This document shows, piece by piece, positions 7,642-13,215 of a DNA stretch of 16,354 nucleotides. How positions within the stretch are numbered: position 1 is the first letter of the stretch; each line of letters starts with the position of its first letter. The notes beneath the pieces were generated by a model. The model was not told where the DNA came from. It ran no database searches and worked only from the letters and a program-made list of their open reading frames with translations. The position numbers and the translations under genes are program-made. The stretch is from Bifidobacteriaceae bacterium (GTDB lineage: Bacteria; Actinomycetota; Actinomycetes; Actinomycetales; WQXJ01), in NCBI GenBank assembly GCA_031265345.1, contig JAISCU010000342.1, forward strand, positions 1-16,354, written 5' to 3'.

Positions 7642-8802
7642 TCAGGGCGCCGAAGTGGTGTGGTGGGAGATGTCCTGTGGGTGGCCGATGGTGCCGGTCG
7701 CCTCAGGCGGCCGTGACTGGATGGTCGGCTCAGGCGGCTGTGACGGGTCGGGTTGATCGGGCAGGTCGGACAAGCCGGGCGTGCCGGTCGGCTCGGGCGG
7801 CTCTGACGGGATGGGCAGGTCGGCTGAGCCTGACGGACCAACTGGCCTTGCTCGACCGGACGGGCCGGACACGCCTGGCGAATCGGCCAGGTCTGGCAAG
7901 GCCGCCAAGTCGGCCAAGAGCCCAGCCAGCGCGAACGGCGCGTCCTCCTGGGGGTTGTGGCCGGAGTCGATGGTCCGGACTTGGGCCGAGGGGACTTCAG
8001 CCGCCAAGCGGTCCAATGCCTCCGTGCCCACAATCCCCCGCTCCGCGTGAATCAGCGCCAACGGCGCCCTCAAGCGGGCTATCAGATCCCATCCCGCTTC
8101 GAGGCTGCCCGGATCGACGCCTTTCCCCCCGAGCACGCCAAGGTGGTGTTTCCAGGCGACCCGGCCGGTCGTGTTCTGCTTGGTGCCCAGGCGGACGGCT
8201 CTTTCCAGGCGTCGCCTCTCGACAGGCCCGGCCGCCTGACCGCCACCGAAGCCGAAAGCTTCGGCCCTTGCCACGATCGCCTCGACCGATTCGAAGTCCC
8301 TTGGGCCGTTCAAGAAGCTTGTGACCTGTCTGGCTGGTTCTCCGGCGAGAGGCAGGATGTCCACCAGCACGAGTGCGGCCAGAATGGAGCCAAGCCGATC
8401 GGCGGCTTGGAGCGCGGCCAGGCCGCCGAGCGAATGGCCCACCACCGTCAACTGCGGGGCCAGCGCGCCGGCGTCCACTCCCTCGATGATGGCCGCAGCG
8501 ACCGCTGGCGCGATGGTCTGGGGCGAATAGTCGGCATCGGGCCGCCAGGGCGAATCGCCGTGGCCGGGGAGGTCCAGGGCCAATGCGGGCTCGCCCCAGA
8601 TGAGCGCCGTGGAGTCCCAAGTGTGGGCATTCAGTCCAGCACCATGGATCAGCACCACGGACGCGGGCGCGTCGCCCCAAGCCAGAGCCGAGAGCCCGGC
8701 CAAATCGAGGCGCTGAACCGGGCTCGCCGGTTCGTCGATCCCCAGATCGACGGCTTCTTCTGCGATGAGGGTGAACTCGTCGCTCGATTCGAGGAGCGTC
8801 AT
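7642..8802 (-). CDS. Alpha/beta-hydrolase with Pro-rich C-terminal tail
   Basis: First gene of the operon, 386 aa. The alpha/beta-hydrolase fold is indicated by the oxyanion HGAG (53-56), the DLPGHGDS stretch (77-84), nucleophile elbow GHSLGG with Ser124, and a C-terminal catalytic His282 in SGHNPQ. The acid partner is not obvious: the place where GxxD is common reads IHAERG, so Glu254 is one candidate. The family hydrolyses esters, amides, lactones or epoxides; the substrate is unknown. The core ends near 300. Residues ~305-386 are Pro/Ser/Gly/Asp-rich with repeated PPEPT and PSG units, and are probably disordered. The ATG start has an AAGGA site 6 bases upstream. No signal peptide is visible. 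Confidence 0.85.
   Translation of the reverse strand: MTLLESSDEFTLIAEEAVDLGIDEPASPVQRLDLAGLSALAWGDAPASVVLIHGAGLNAHTWDSTALIWGEPALALDLPGHGDSPWRPDADYSPQTIAPAVAAAIIEGVDAGALAPQLTVVGHSLGGLAALQAADRLGSILAALVLVDILPLAGEPARQVTSFLNGPRDFESVEAIVARAEAFGFGGGQAAGPVERRRLERAVRLGTKQNTTGRVAWKHHLGVLGGKGVDPGSLEAGWDLIARLRAPLALIHAERGIVGTEALDRLAAEVPSAQVRTIDSGHNPQEDAPFALAGLLADLAALPDLADSPGVSGPSGRARPVGPSGSADLPIPSEPPEPTGTPGLSDLPDQPDPSQPPEPTIQSRPPEATGTIGHPQDISHHTTSAP
7696..7810. repeat. Degenerate ~25-bp repeats encoding the hydrolase tail
   Basis: Three related ~25-bp units at 7696-7720, 7723-7747 and 7786-7810 share the pattern ggtcg-ctc-ggcgg-tgac. A separate motif, gggcaggtcgg, also recurs near 7760 and 7813. On the coding strand they give the repeated Pro-Pro-Glu motifs of the hydrolase tail (PPEPT twice, PPEAT once). 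Confidence 0.75.
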
Positions 8803-9230
8803 GGGAAATCCTTGTTCGGATTGGGCGCGGCATGCGGCCGCGACAGATGGGCTATTGGTTCGCCTGGGCTGGCCGCGAGCTGAGGCCCGGTTATGCGGGA
8901 CGAGCGATCAACGGCACGAGAGCGGACACATTCGCGCCCGCGACGCCGACTGGCCGCGCGTCGGGCGCGGGCTCAAAGTCGGCGGTTGATTGCTCACGAA
9001 CGGCAAGTTAGCACGGCCGCGCGGGCCCGGTCATCCCCCAGCCACATTCTGAGTCAATGTAAAAGAGCCCAAGGTACCTCCGGGCCGGACGCCCCTCGCG
9101 CGCCGAACCCTGGATCGGGACACAGATCGGGACCCCGCTCTGAGAGCACCCGTAGCCGCTGGTCAAGAAGTCCGAGTTCGCGGCCCTTTCTCCCATCGCG
9201 GAGGAGCGAAACAAGCTGGACGGCTGTTCC

Positions 9231-9265
9231 GATCACGGAAAGGGGACAGTTCCCTTTCCGTGATC
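9231..9265. repeat. Perfect 14-bp inverted repeat, 7-base loop
   Basis: GATCACGGAAAGGG at 9231-9244 is exactly complementary to CCCTTTCCGTGATC at 9252-9265, around the loop gacagtt. This is the strongest simple hairpin in the window. No T-run follows on either strand. It could be a transcript-end structure or a copy of a dispersed palindromic element; the window shows only this full copy, though the shorter motif atcacgg recurs at 9348, 9973, 12464 and 12482. Confidence 0.85.
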
Positions 9266-9372
9266 GACGCAGGTCACGGAGGCAAAGCTCACCGGAACGC
9301 AGTTCGTCGGAACAGGGCGGCTGACCCCTGCCCCGAGAGTCGGCCATCCCGCATCACGGAGCCACGACGCGG

Positions 9373-9650
9373 GACGGTCGGCTGCTTCCCATGCCATCGA
9401 TCGCCGGGTCCGGGCTTTCGCACGCTCCGAGTCATCGAGCCCGCTGTTTCCCATGCCATCGCTCATCGAGTCCGGGGTTTCGCATCTGGCCGGTTTCCGT
9501 TCTGCCTGGTCAGCGCTTTGGGCGCGGGTAGAGCCGCACGCAAAACCCCGGACTCGATGCCGAGGACCATGGAGAATAGCGGACTCGACGAACTCCAGGA
9601 CGCAAAACCCCGGACTCGATGCCGAGGACCATGGAGAATAGCGGACTCGA
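9373..9650. repeat. Inverted array of 62-bp repeats with 31-bp phasing
   Basis: Four 51-bp units are arranged as two inverted pairs. The right-hand pair, 9538-9588 and 9600-9650, is identical over all 51 bp and spaced 62 bp. The left-hand pair, 9373-9423 and 9435-9485, is also spaced 62 bp but is in reverse-complement orientation and diverged (about 73% between 9435-9485 and the right pair, and about 82% between the two left units over their last 44 bp, by eye). Within the right pair the octamer ggactcga recurs at 9550, 9581, 9612 and 9643, exactly every 31 bp; its complement tcgagtcc is at 9466, with a one-base variant at 9435. The 52-bp centre (9486-9537) is unique. A transcript through it could fold into a long imperfect hairpin. 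Function unknown. Confidence 0.85.
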
Positions 9651-9688
9651 TCAAGGGGCAGTCGCAGCGTCCGCGTCGGCGGACCCAT

Positions 9689-9709
9689 GACGCCGACCAC
9701 TGCGGCGTC
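9689..9709 (-). terminator. Second copy of the terminator-like hairpin
   Basis: The stem is GACGCCG (9689-9695) and CGGCGTC (9703-9709), with loop ACCACTG. The stem is identical to that at 50-70 while the loop differs at two of seven positions. It lies 90 bases past the stop of the aminotransferase remnant, exactly as the first copy lies past the intact gene's stop. It may now end transcripts of the metY-P1 pair. Confidence 0.4.
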
Positions 9710-9798
9710 TGGCCACCGTTCGGTTGACGCCCAACCAACCACGGGCGAACCATGTGAACGGAACCGGCCGGGACGGCGGCATCGTGCAACCGAAAGAC

Positions 9799-9873
9799 TC
9801 AAACCAAGGCCGGGACCTCCGCCAGAGCCGCCCGGAGGATCGCGGTGATGAACTCGAACTCAGGCGGGCCAGC
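9799..9873 (-). pseudogene. Remnant of a second class III aminotransferase (last 24 codons)
   Basis: Read on the minus strand, this segment encodes 24 residues from AGPPEFEF to LAEVPALV followed by TGA. Against the last 24 residues of the intact aminotransferase (443-466) 18 are identical, and the stop is at the same place. No upstream part of the gene remains: the sequence before it belongs to the P1-family hydrolase, whose own stop (9860-9862) lies inside this remnant in another frame. It is therefore the 3' stub of a paralogous gene whose body was removed or replaced by recombination near 9873-9876. Confidence 0.75.
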
Positions 9874-10819
9874 GCGGCAAGAACAGGCGCGGGGTGCGGA
9901 CGGGCTCGGCGGAGATGATGGCGTCCCGGATGGCGGCTTCGACCACGCGCGCGGCCGTGGCTTGCAGGTCGATCACGGAGTCCCGCTCCCAGGCCGGTCC
10001 TGGCGGGGCCACCGCCCCGGTTGAGACAGCGAACACGGTGTCGCCGTCGGCCAAGGTGTGCGCCGGATCGATGGCGCGGGCGATCCCGTCCTGCCCGGCC
10101 CGCGCGGCCCTGGCCAAGTCCCCCGCTTCGACCGCCGCGTCCACGGCGACCACCGCCAGGACAGTGTTGAGCGGCGGATATCCGGCCCGGCGGCGCGGAC
10201 CGCCCAAAGCCGCGAACGCCAGCGGATCGCGCGACCGCCCAATCGGCACACCGAAGGCGTTGACCACCGCCAGCGCCGCGACCCGGACGGCTTGGCCCTC
10301 GACCTCGACTCTGACCGAAGCGTTGCCGGTGCCGCCTTTGCGAGTCTCGTTGTCAAGCGTCGCCCCCGTCCCGGCGCCCACGTTCCCGGACGCGACCTCG
10401 GTGGCGAGCGCTGCCGAGGCGGCGGCACTGTACCCCATCTGTTCGGTCGGAAACGCGCCGAAATCGCCGCCACGCCCCAGGTCGTAGATGGCCGCCCCGG
10501 CCACGATGGGCACCACCTCGCGCGGGCCAGGCCCCACCCGGTAGCCGCGCCCCTGCTCAGCGAGGTGGCGCATCACCCCGTGACAGGCGATCAGCCCATA
10601 GGAGCTCCCACCGGTCAATGCGATGGCGTCGGCGGACACGGCGCCACCTCCGGGGCGCAGGCCGGACACCTCGCGGGTCGCGGGGACGGCTCCAGCGACA
10701 TCGGCCATGGTCACCGAGCCGCGCGGCGGGATGACCACGGTCACCCCCGTCAGCCAGCCGTCGCCGACCCGCTGCGTCTGGCCCACCGACATTCCTTCGA
10801 CATCCAGTACTGAGCCCAT
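9860..10819 (-). CDS. P1-family (S58, DmpA/NylC-type) N-terminal-nucleophile aminopeptidase/amidase
   Basis: A 319-aa protein, normal family length. Features: an N-terminal GWLTGVTVV-type strand, LRPGGGAVSADAIALTGGSSYGL at about 54-76 (the conserved Gly-rich block), GNVGAGTGAT at 145-154, and PPLNTVLAVVAVDA at 215-228. In this family a precursor cleaves itself before a Ser/Thr that becomes the nucleophile; NylC-type members cut between Asn and Thr, so Asn218/Thr219 is the predicted site here. Members hydrolyse N-terminal amino acids from peptides and amides, beta-peptides, or aminohexanoate oligomers; the substrate is not predictable. The ATG start lies 1 base after the metY stop with a GGAGG site ~10 bases upstream. 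The last residues (PRWPA) and stop lie on the junction with the aminotransferase remnant. Confidence 0.88.
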   Translation of the reverse strand: MGSVLDVEGMSVGQTQRVGDGWLTGVTVVIPPRGSVTMADVAGAVPATREVSGLRPGGGAVSADAIALTGGSSYGLIACHGVMRHLAEQGRGYRVGPGPREVVPIVAGAAIYDLGRGGDFGAFPTEQMGYSAAASAALATEVASGNVGAGTGATLDNETRKGGTGNASVRVEVEGQAVRVAALAVVNAFGVPIGRSRDPLAFAALGGPRRRAGYPPLNTVLAVVAVDAAVEAGDLARAARAGQDGIARAIDPAHTLADGDTVFAVSTGAVAPPGPAWERDSVIDLQATAARVVEAAIRDAIISAEPVRTPRLFLPRWPA

Positions 10820-10820
10820 G

Positions 10821-12284
10821 TCACGCGAGCCTCCGAGCAGCGGCGAACCCCAATTCGAGGTCTTCCAGGATGTCCTCGACGTCCTCGATCCCGACGGACA
10901 GCCGGACCGTGCCCGGCCTCACTCCGGCCTCCCGTTGGCTCTGCGGCGAGATCTGCCCGTGGGTTGTCGAGCCAGGGTGGATCGCCAGCGACCGCACGTC
11001 CCCGATGTTCGCCACATGCGAGTGCAGCCGCAGACCGCCGACGAAAGCCCGTGCCGCCGGTTCGCCTCCCGCCAGATCGAAGGCGACGATGCCGCCGGGA
11101 CCCTTGGGCGCGTACCGGCGAGCCAGTTCGTGGAAGGGGGAAGTCGGCAGCCCGGAATAGGTCACGGTCGTGACGGCCGCCGGGTCGGCCTCCTCGCCGG
11201 GCACCGCACCAGACGCCGCGCCTGAGGCCGCACCGGTCGCTGCGCCAGTCGCCGGGCCGGTCGCTGCGCTGGGTTCTGCGCCAGTCCCCACGTCGGCCCC
11301 AATCCCGCCACTGCGCCGCTGAACCAGGAACTCGGCCACGGCCTGCGCATTGGACAGGTGGCGATCCATCCGCAATGACAGGGTCTCCAGGCCTTGGATG
11401 GTCAAGAAGGCGTTGAACGGCGCCAGGCAGGCGCCGAAGTCATGCAACTGCTCGAGCCGGACCTTGACGATGTAGGACTCGTTCACCCCGGCCCGGCCAC
11501 GCCCTCCGCCAGCGCCGAAATCGCGAGCCAGGACCAAATCATCGAAGCCGACCACGGGCCGGTTGAAATCCGCGAACCGCTGCGTCGCCAGCCCGAAATC
11601 GAAGGCCCCCGCGTCCACGATCACACCGGCTATGACCGTGCCGTGACCGGACAGGTACTTGGAGGCCGAATGGACCACCACGTCCGCGCCCCATTCGATG
11701 GGACGGGTGACATACGGGGTCGCCACCGTGTTGTCCACCACCAACGGCAGGCCGGCGCCGTGAGCCACATGGGCCAGGGCCGCGAGGTCCGCGATCTGAC
11801 CGCCTGGATTGGCGATCGATTCCACGAACAGCGCCTTGGTCTTGGGCCCGATGGCCGCCGCCCAGGCGTCGGGGGCGGCATCGCCAGCCACGAAACCGAC
11901 CTCGGTGCCGCGCCGGGCGAAGCCCTCGCTCAGCAACGTGCGGGTGCCGCCGTACAGAGCCGAAGAGGCCACGATATGGTCCCCCTGCCCGGCCAGGGTG
12001 GCCAACGCGTAGGCGACAGCGGCCTGGCCGGAAGCCACAGCCACCGCGCTGGCGCCGCCCTCCAGCGCCGCCACCCGCTCCTCCAGGGCCAGGACGGTCG
12101 GGTTGTTCAACCGCGAATAGGTGAACCCGGCCTCGCGACCGTCGAATCTGGCCGCAGCGGAATCGGGATCGGGGAAGGCGTAGGCCGTGGTCTGGAAGAT
12201 CGGCGGGGCCAAGGCGCCGGTGACAGGTTCCGGCGTGGCGGCGGCATGCAATTGGCGGGTGGTGAAGCCCCAGGACGCGCTCAT
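10821..12284 (-). CDS. metY: O-acetylhomoserine sulfhydrylase-type Cys/Met metabolism PLP enzyme
   Basis: A 487-aa cytosolic fold-type I PLP enzyme. Diagnostic features: the GFTTRQLHA start, PPIFQTTAY (27-35), YSRLNNPT (56-63), SGQAA (85-89), the SALYGGT loop (108-114), VDNTVATPY (183-191) and SASKYLSGHG (206-215) with Lys209 for the cofactor, plus HPGSTTHGQ (436-444) near the C-terminus. These favour O-acetylhomoserine (thiol)-lyase, which makes homocysteine from O-acetylhomoserine and sulfide, over cystathionine synthases. Family members are about 430 aa; the excess is a low-complexity Gly/Ala/Thr insertion at about 325-370. Start ATG at 12284 has only a weak ribosome site. It is followed by the P1 hydrolase after 1 base. 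The upstream intergenic region has a possible promoter but no recognisable riboswitch. Confidence 0.88.
   Translation of the reverse strand: MSASWGFTTRQLHAAATPEPVTGALAPPIFQTTAYAFPDPDSAAARFDGREAGFTYSRLNNPTVLALEERVAALEGGASAVAVASGQAAVAYALATLAGQGDHIVASSALYGGTRTLLSEGFARRGTEVGFVAGDAAPDAWAAAIGPKTKALFVESIANPGGQIADLAALAHVAHGAGLPLVVDNTVATPYVTRPIEWGADVVVHSASKYLSGHGTVIAGVIVDAGAFDFGLATQRFADFNRPVVGFDDLVLARDFGAGGGRGRAGVNESYIVKVRLEQLHDFGACLAPFNAFLTIQGLETLSLRMDRHLSNAQAVAEFLVQRRSGGIGADVGTGAEPSAATGPATGAATGAASGAASGAVPGEEADPAAVTTVTYSGLPTSPFHELARRYAPKGPGGIVAFDLAGGEPAARAFVGGLRLHSHVANIGDVRSLAIHPGSTTHGQISPQSQREAGVRPGTVRLSVGIEDVEDILEDLELGFAAARRLA
11175..11312. repeat. Low-complexity insertion in metY
   Basis: A stretch of short imperfect repeats (variants of gccgcaccggtcgc) encodes residues about 325-370 with repeated ATGA and ASGA tetrapeptides, then an acidic GEEADP. 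It lies between the end of the central domain (AEFLVQRR) and the conserved C-terminal domain strand (VTYSGLP), so it is likely a disordered surface loop. Confidence 0.75.
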
Positions 12285-12384
12285 GGGAGCGGCCGGCCCG
12301 AGCGGTCGCGGACGGTCATCCGGTCACGCTAATACGGTTCTGGCTGGCCAGCGCGTCGCCGTCATCAGCTGGTCAAATGTAAAG

Positions 12385-12432
12385 CCCACGCCACAGACCA
12401 CGCTCCCGCCCACGCCACAGGCCGCGCTCCCG
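12385..12432. repeat. Tandem 24-bp repeat
   Basis: Two adjacent 24-bp copies, 12385-12408 and 12409-12432, differ at two positions. They lie between the regulator-gene hairpin and the metY promoter region. A 14-bp direct repeat, ggccccaatcacgg (12457-12470 and 12475-12488), follows beside the hairpin. Confidence 0.85.
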
Positions 12433-12440
12433 GCCAGCGA

Positions 12441-12471
12441 GCCGTGATCGAGGCCCGGCCCCAATCACGGC
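12441..12471 (-). terminator. Hairpin downstream of the response regulator gene
   Basis: GCCGTGAT (12441-12448) pairs with ATCACGGC (12464-12471) around a 15-base GC-rich loop, 36 bases past the response-regulator stop. No T-run follows. The position fits a transcript end for the kinase/regulator pair. Confidence 0.4.
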
Positions 12472-12507
12472 CACGGCCCCAATCACGGTCACGGTCACGT
12501 CAGGACA

Positions 12508-13215
12508 TTAGTCCAGCTCTTCGAACCGGTATCCCAGCCCGCGCAAGGTCACCAGCCGGGCCGGGTTGGTCGGGTCGGCCTCGATCCGCGAGCGGACGCG
12601 GCGGACGTGCACGTCGAGGGTTTTCGTGTCGCCGTAGAAATCAGCCCCCCAGACGCGCTCCAACAACTGGGACCGCGTCAGCACCCGACCGGCGTGGGTC
12701 ATCAACTCTTCCAGCAAGGAGAACTCCCGCAACGGGAGGTTCACCTCCTGGCCCTCGACCCAGACGCGGTGCCTGTCCGAGTCCAGCCGGACCCCGCTGA
12801 CCTCGATGACCGACTGGGCGGCATCGGACACCCCTCCAACCGGACCGGCAACAGCCCGGTGGCGGCGCAAAGCCCGGCGGCAACGGGCCAGCAGTTCCAG
12901 GGTCGAATAGGGCTTCGTGACGTAATCGTCGGCGCCCAACTCGAGGCCCAGCACAATGTCGGCCTCGTCGGTCTTGGCCGTCAGCATGATGATCGGCACG
13001 TCGCTGGTGAGCCGGATGCGGCGGCAGACCTCCGTGCCGGGCACCGACGGGATCATCAGGTCGAGCAGCACCAGCTCCGGCTCGCGGGCTCTGAACTCGG
13101 CCACGGCGGCAGCGCCATCGGCGGCGGCGCGCACCTCGTAGCCCTCCCGCCCGAGCAGGAAGGCCAAGGCCTCGCGTTGGGTCTCGTCGTCCTCGACCAG
13201 CAACAGATCGGTCAT
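12508..13215 (-). CDS. regX3: OmpR/PhoB-family response regulator (RegX3-like)
   Basis: A cytoplasmic two-domain transcription factor of 235 aa. Receiver domain at 1-115: acidic pocket Glu8/Asp9/Asp10, phosphoacceptor Asp52 in LLDLMIPSVPG, Thr79, and Lys101 in VTKPYS. Winged-helix DNA-binding domain at about 135-232, with LPLREFSLLEELM, LTRSQLLERVWG, DVHVRRVRSRIE and the terminal LRGLGYRFE typical of OmpR/PhoB regulators. I chose ATG 13215 (overlapping the kinase stop as ATGA, with a GGGAGAG site) over the upstream 13248 start. Partnership with the adjacent kinase and location beside pst genes favour the phosphate-responsive SenX3-RegX3 pair known from actinobacteria; a paralogous pair cannot be excluded. 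Confidence 0.88.
   Translation of the reverse strand: MTDLLLVEDDETQREALAFLLGREGYEVRAAADGAAAVAEFRAREPELVLLDLMIPSVPGTEVCRRIRLTSDVPIIMLTAKTDEADIVLGLELGADDYVTKPYSTLELLARCRRALRRHRAVAGPVGGVSDAAQSVIEVSGVRLDSDRHRVWVEGQEVNLPLREFSLLEELMTHAGRVLTRSQLLERVWGADFYGDTKTLDVHVRRVRSRIEADPTNPARLVTLRGLGYRFEELD

Larger units (their letters stand above)
8803..9859. other. 1.06 kb gene-poor region between the P1-hydrolase and hydrolase/ABC operons
   Basis: No intact gene is recognised here; open frames on both strands are Arg/Pro/Ser-rich and lack family features. It must hold the promoter of the eight-gene operon, but I see no convincing -35/-10 pair. Contents from right to left: an aminotransferase 3' remnant (9799-9873) with conserved downstream sequence and hairpin (9689-9798), an inverted 62-bp repeat array (9373-9650), a perfect 14-bp hairpin (9231-9265), a 12-bp-spaced gatcgggac direct repeat (9113-9133), and an imperfect GC hairpin around 8934-8968 flanked by ATCAAC (8907-8912) and GTTGAT (8985-8990). 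Confidence 0.75.
9689..9876. repeat. Diverged duplicate of the aminotransferase 3' end and downstream region
   Basis: This segment aligns without gaps to about 50-237 at a constant offset of 9639, with roughly 80-85% identity by eye. The best-conserved part runs from about 9760 to 9830, spanning the stop codon and the first ~40 untranslated bases. Similarity stops abruptly near 9876 and near 9689. Confidence 0.85.
12285..12507. other. Intergenic region between the regulator gene and metY, with possible metY promoter
   Basis: Reading toward metY on the minus strand, a -10-like TATTAG (complement of 12329-12334) lies 45 bases before the ATG, and a 10-bp palindrome GCTGGCCAGC (12343-12352) sits just upstream. 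No good -35 is seen. Further from metY are tandem 24-bp repeats (12385-12432) and the hairpin at 12441-12471. The promoter assignment is weak. Confidence 0.3.

Noticed and set aside
8880..9060. Possible tRNA or other structured RNA
   Set aside because: No cloverleaf or T-loop/anticodon pattern could be found; only an imperfect GC hairpin remains.
9550..9650. CRISPR-like regular spacing of ggactcga
   Set aside because: The repeated element is only 8 bp, the intervening 23-bp segments are themselves repeated, and no cas gene is present.
9233..9802. Minus-strand open frame of 189 codons and a plus-strand one at 9260-9727, both with repeated peptides
   Set aside because: The repeated peptides appear on both strands because of the inverted DNA array; no family features and no credible starts.
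12285..12400. SAM or other sulfur riboswitch upstream of metY
   Set aside because: The leader before metY is about 45 bases at most from the best -10-like site, and no riboswitch core motifs were seen.
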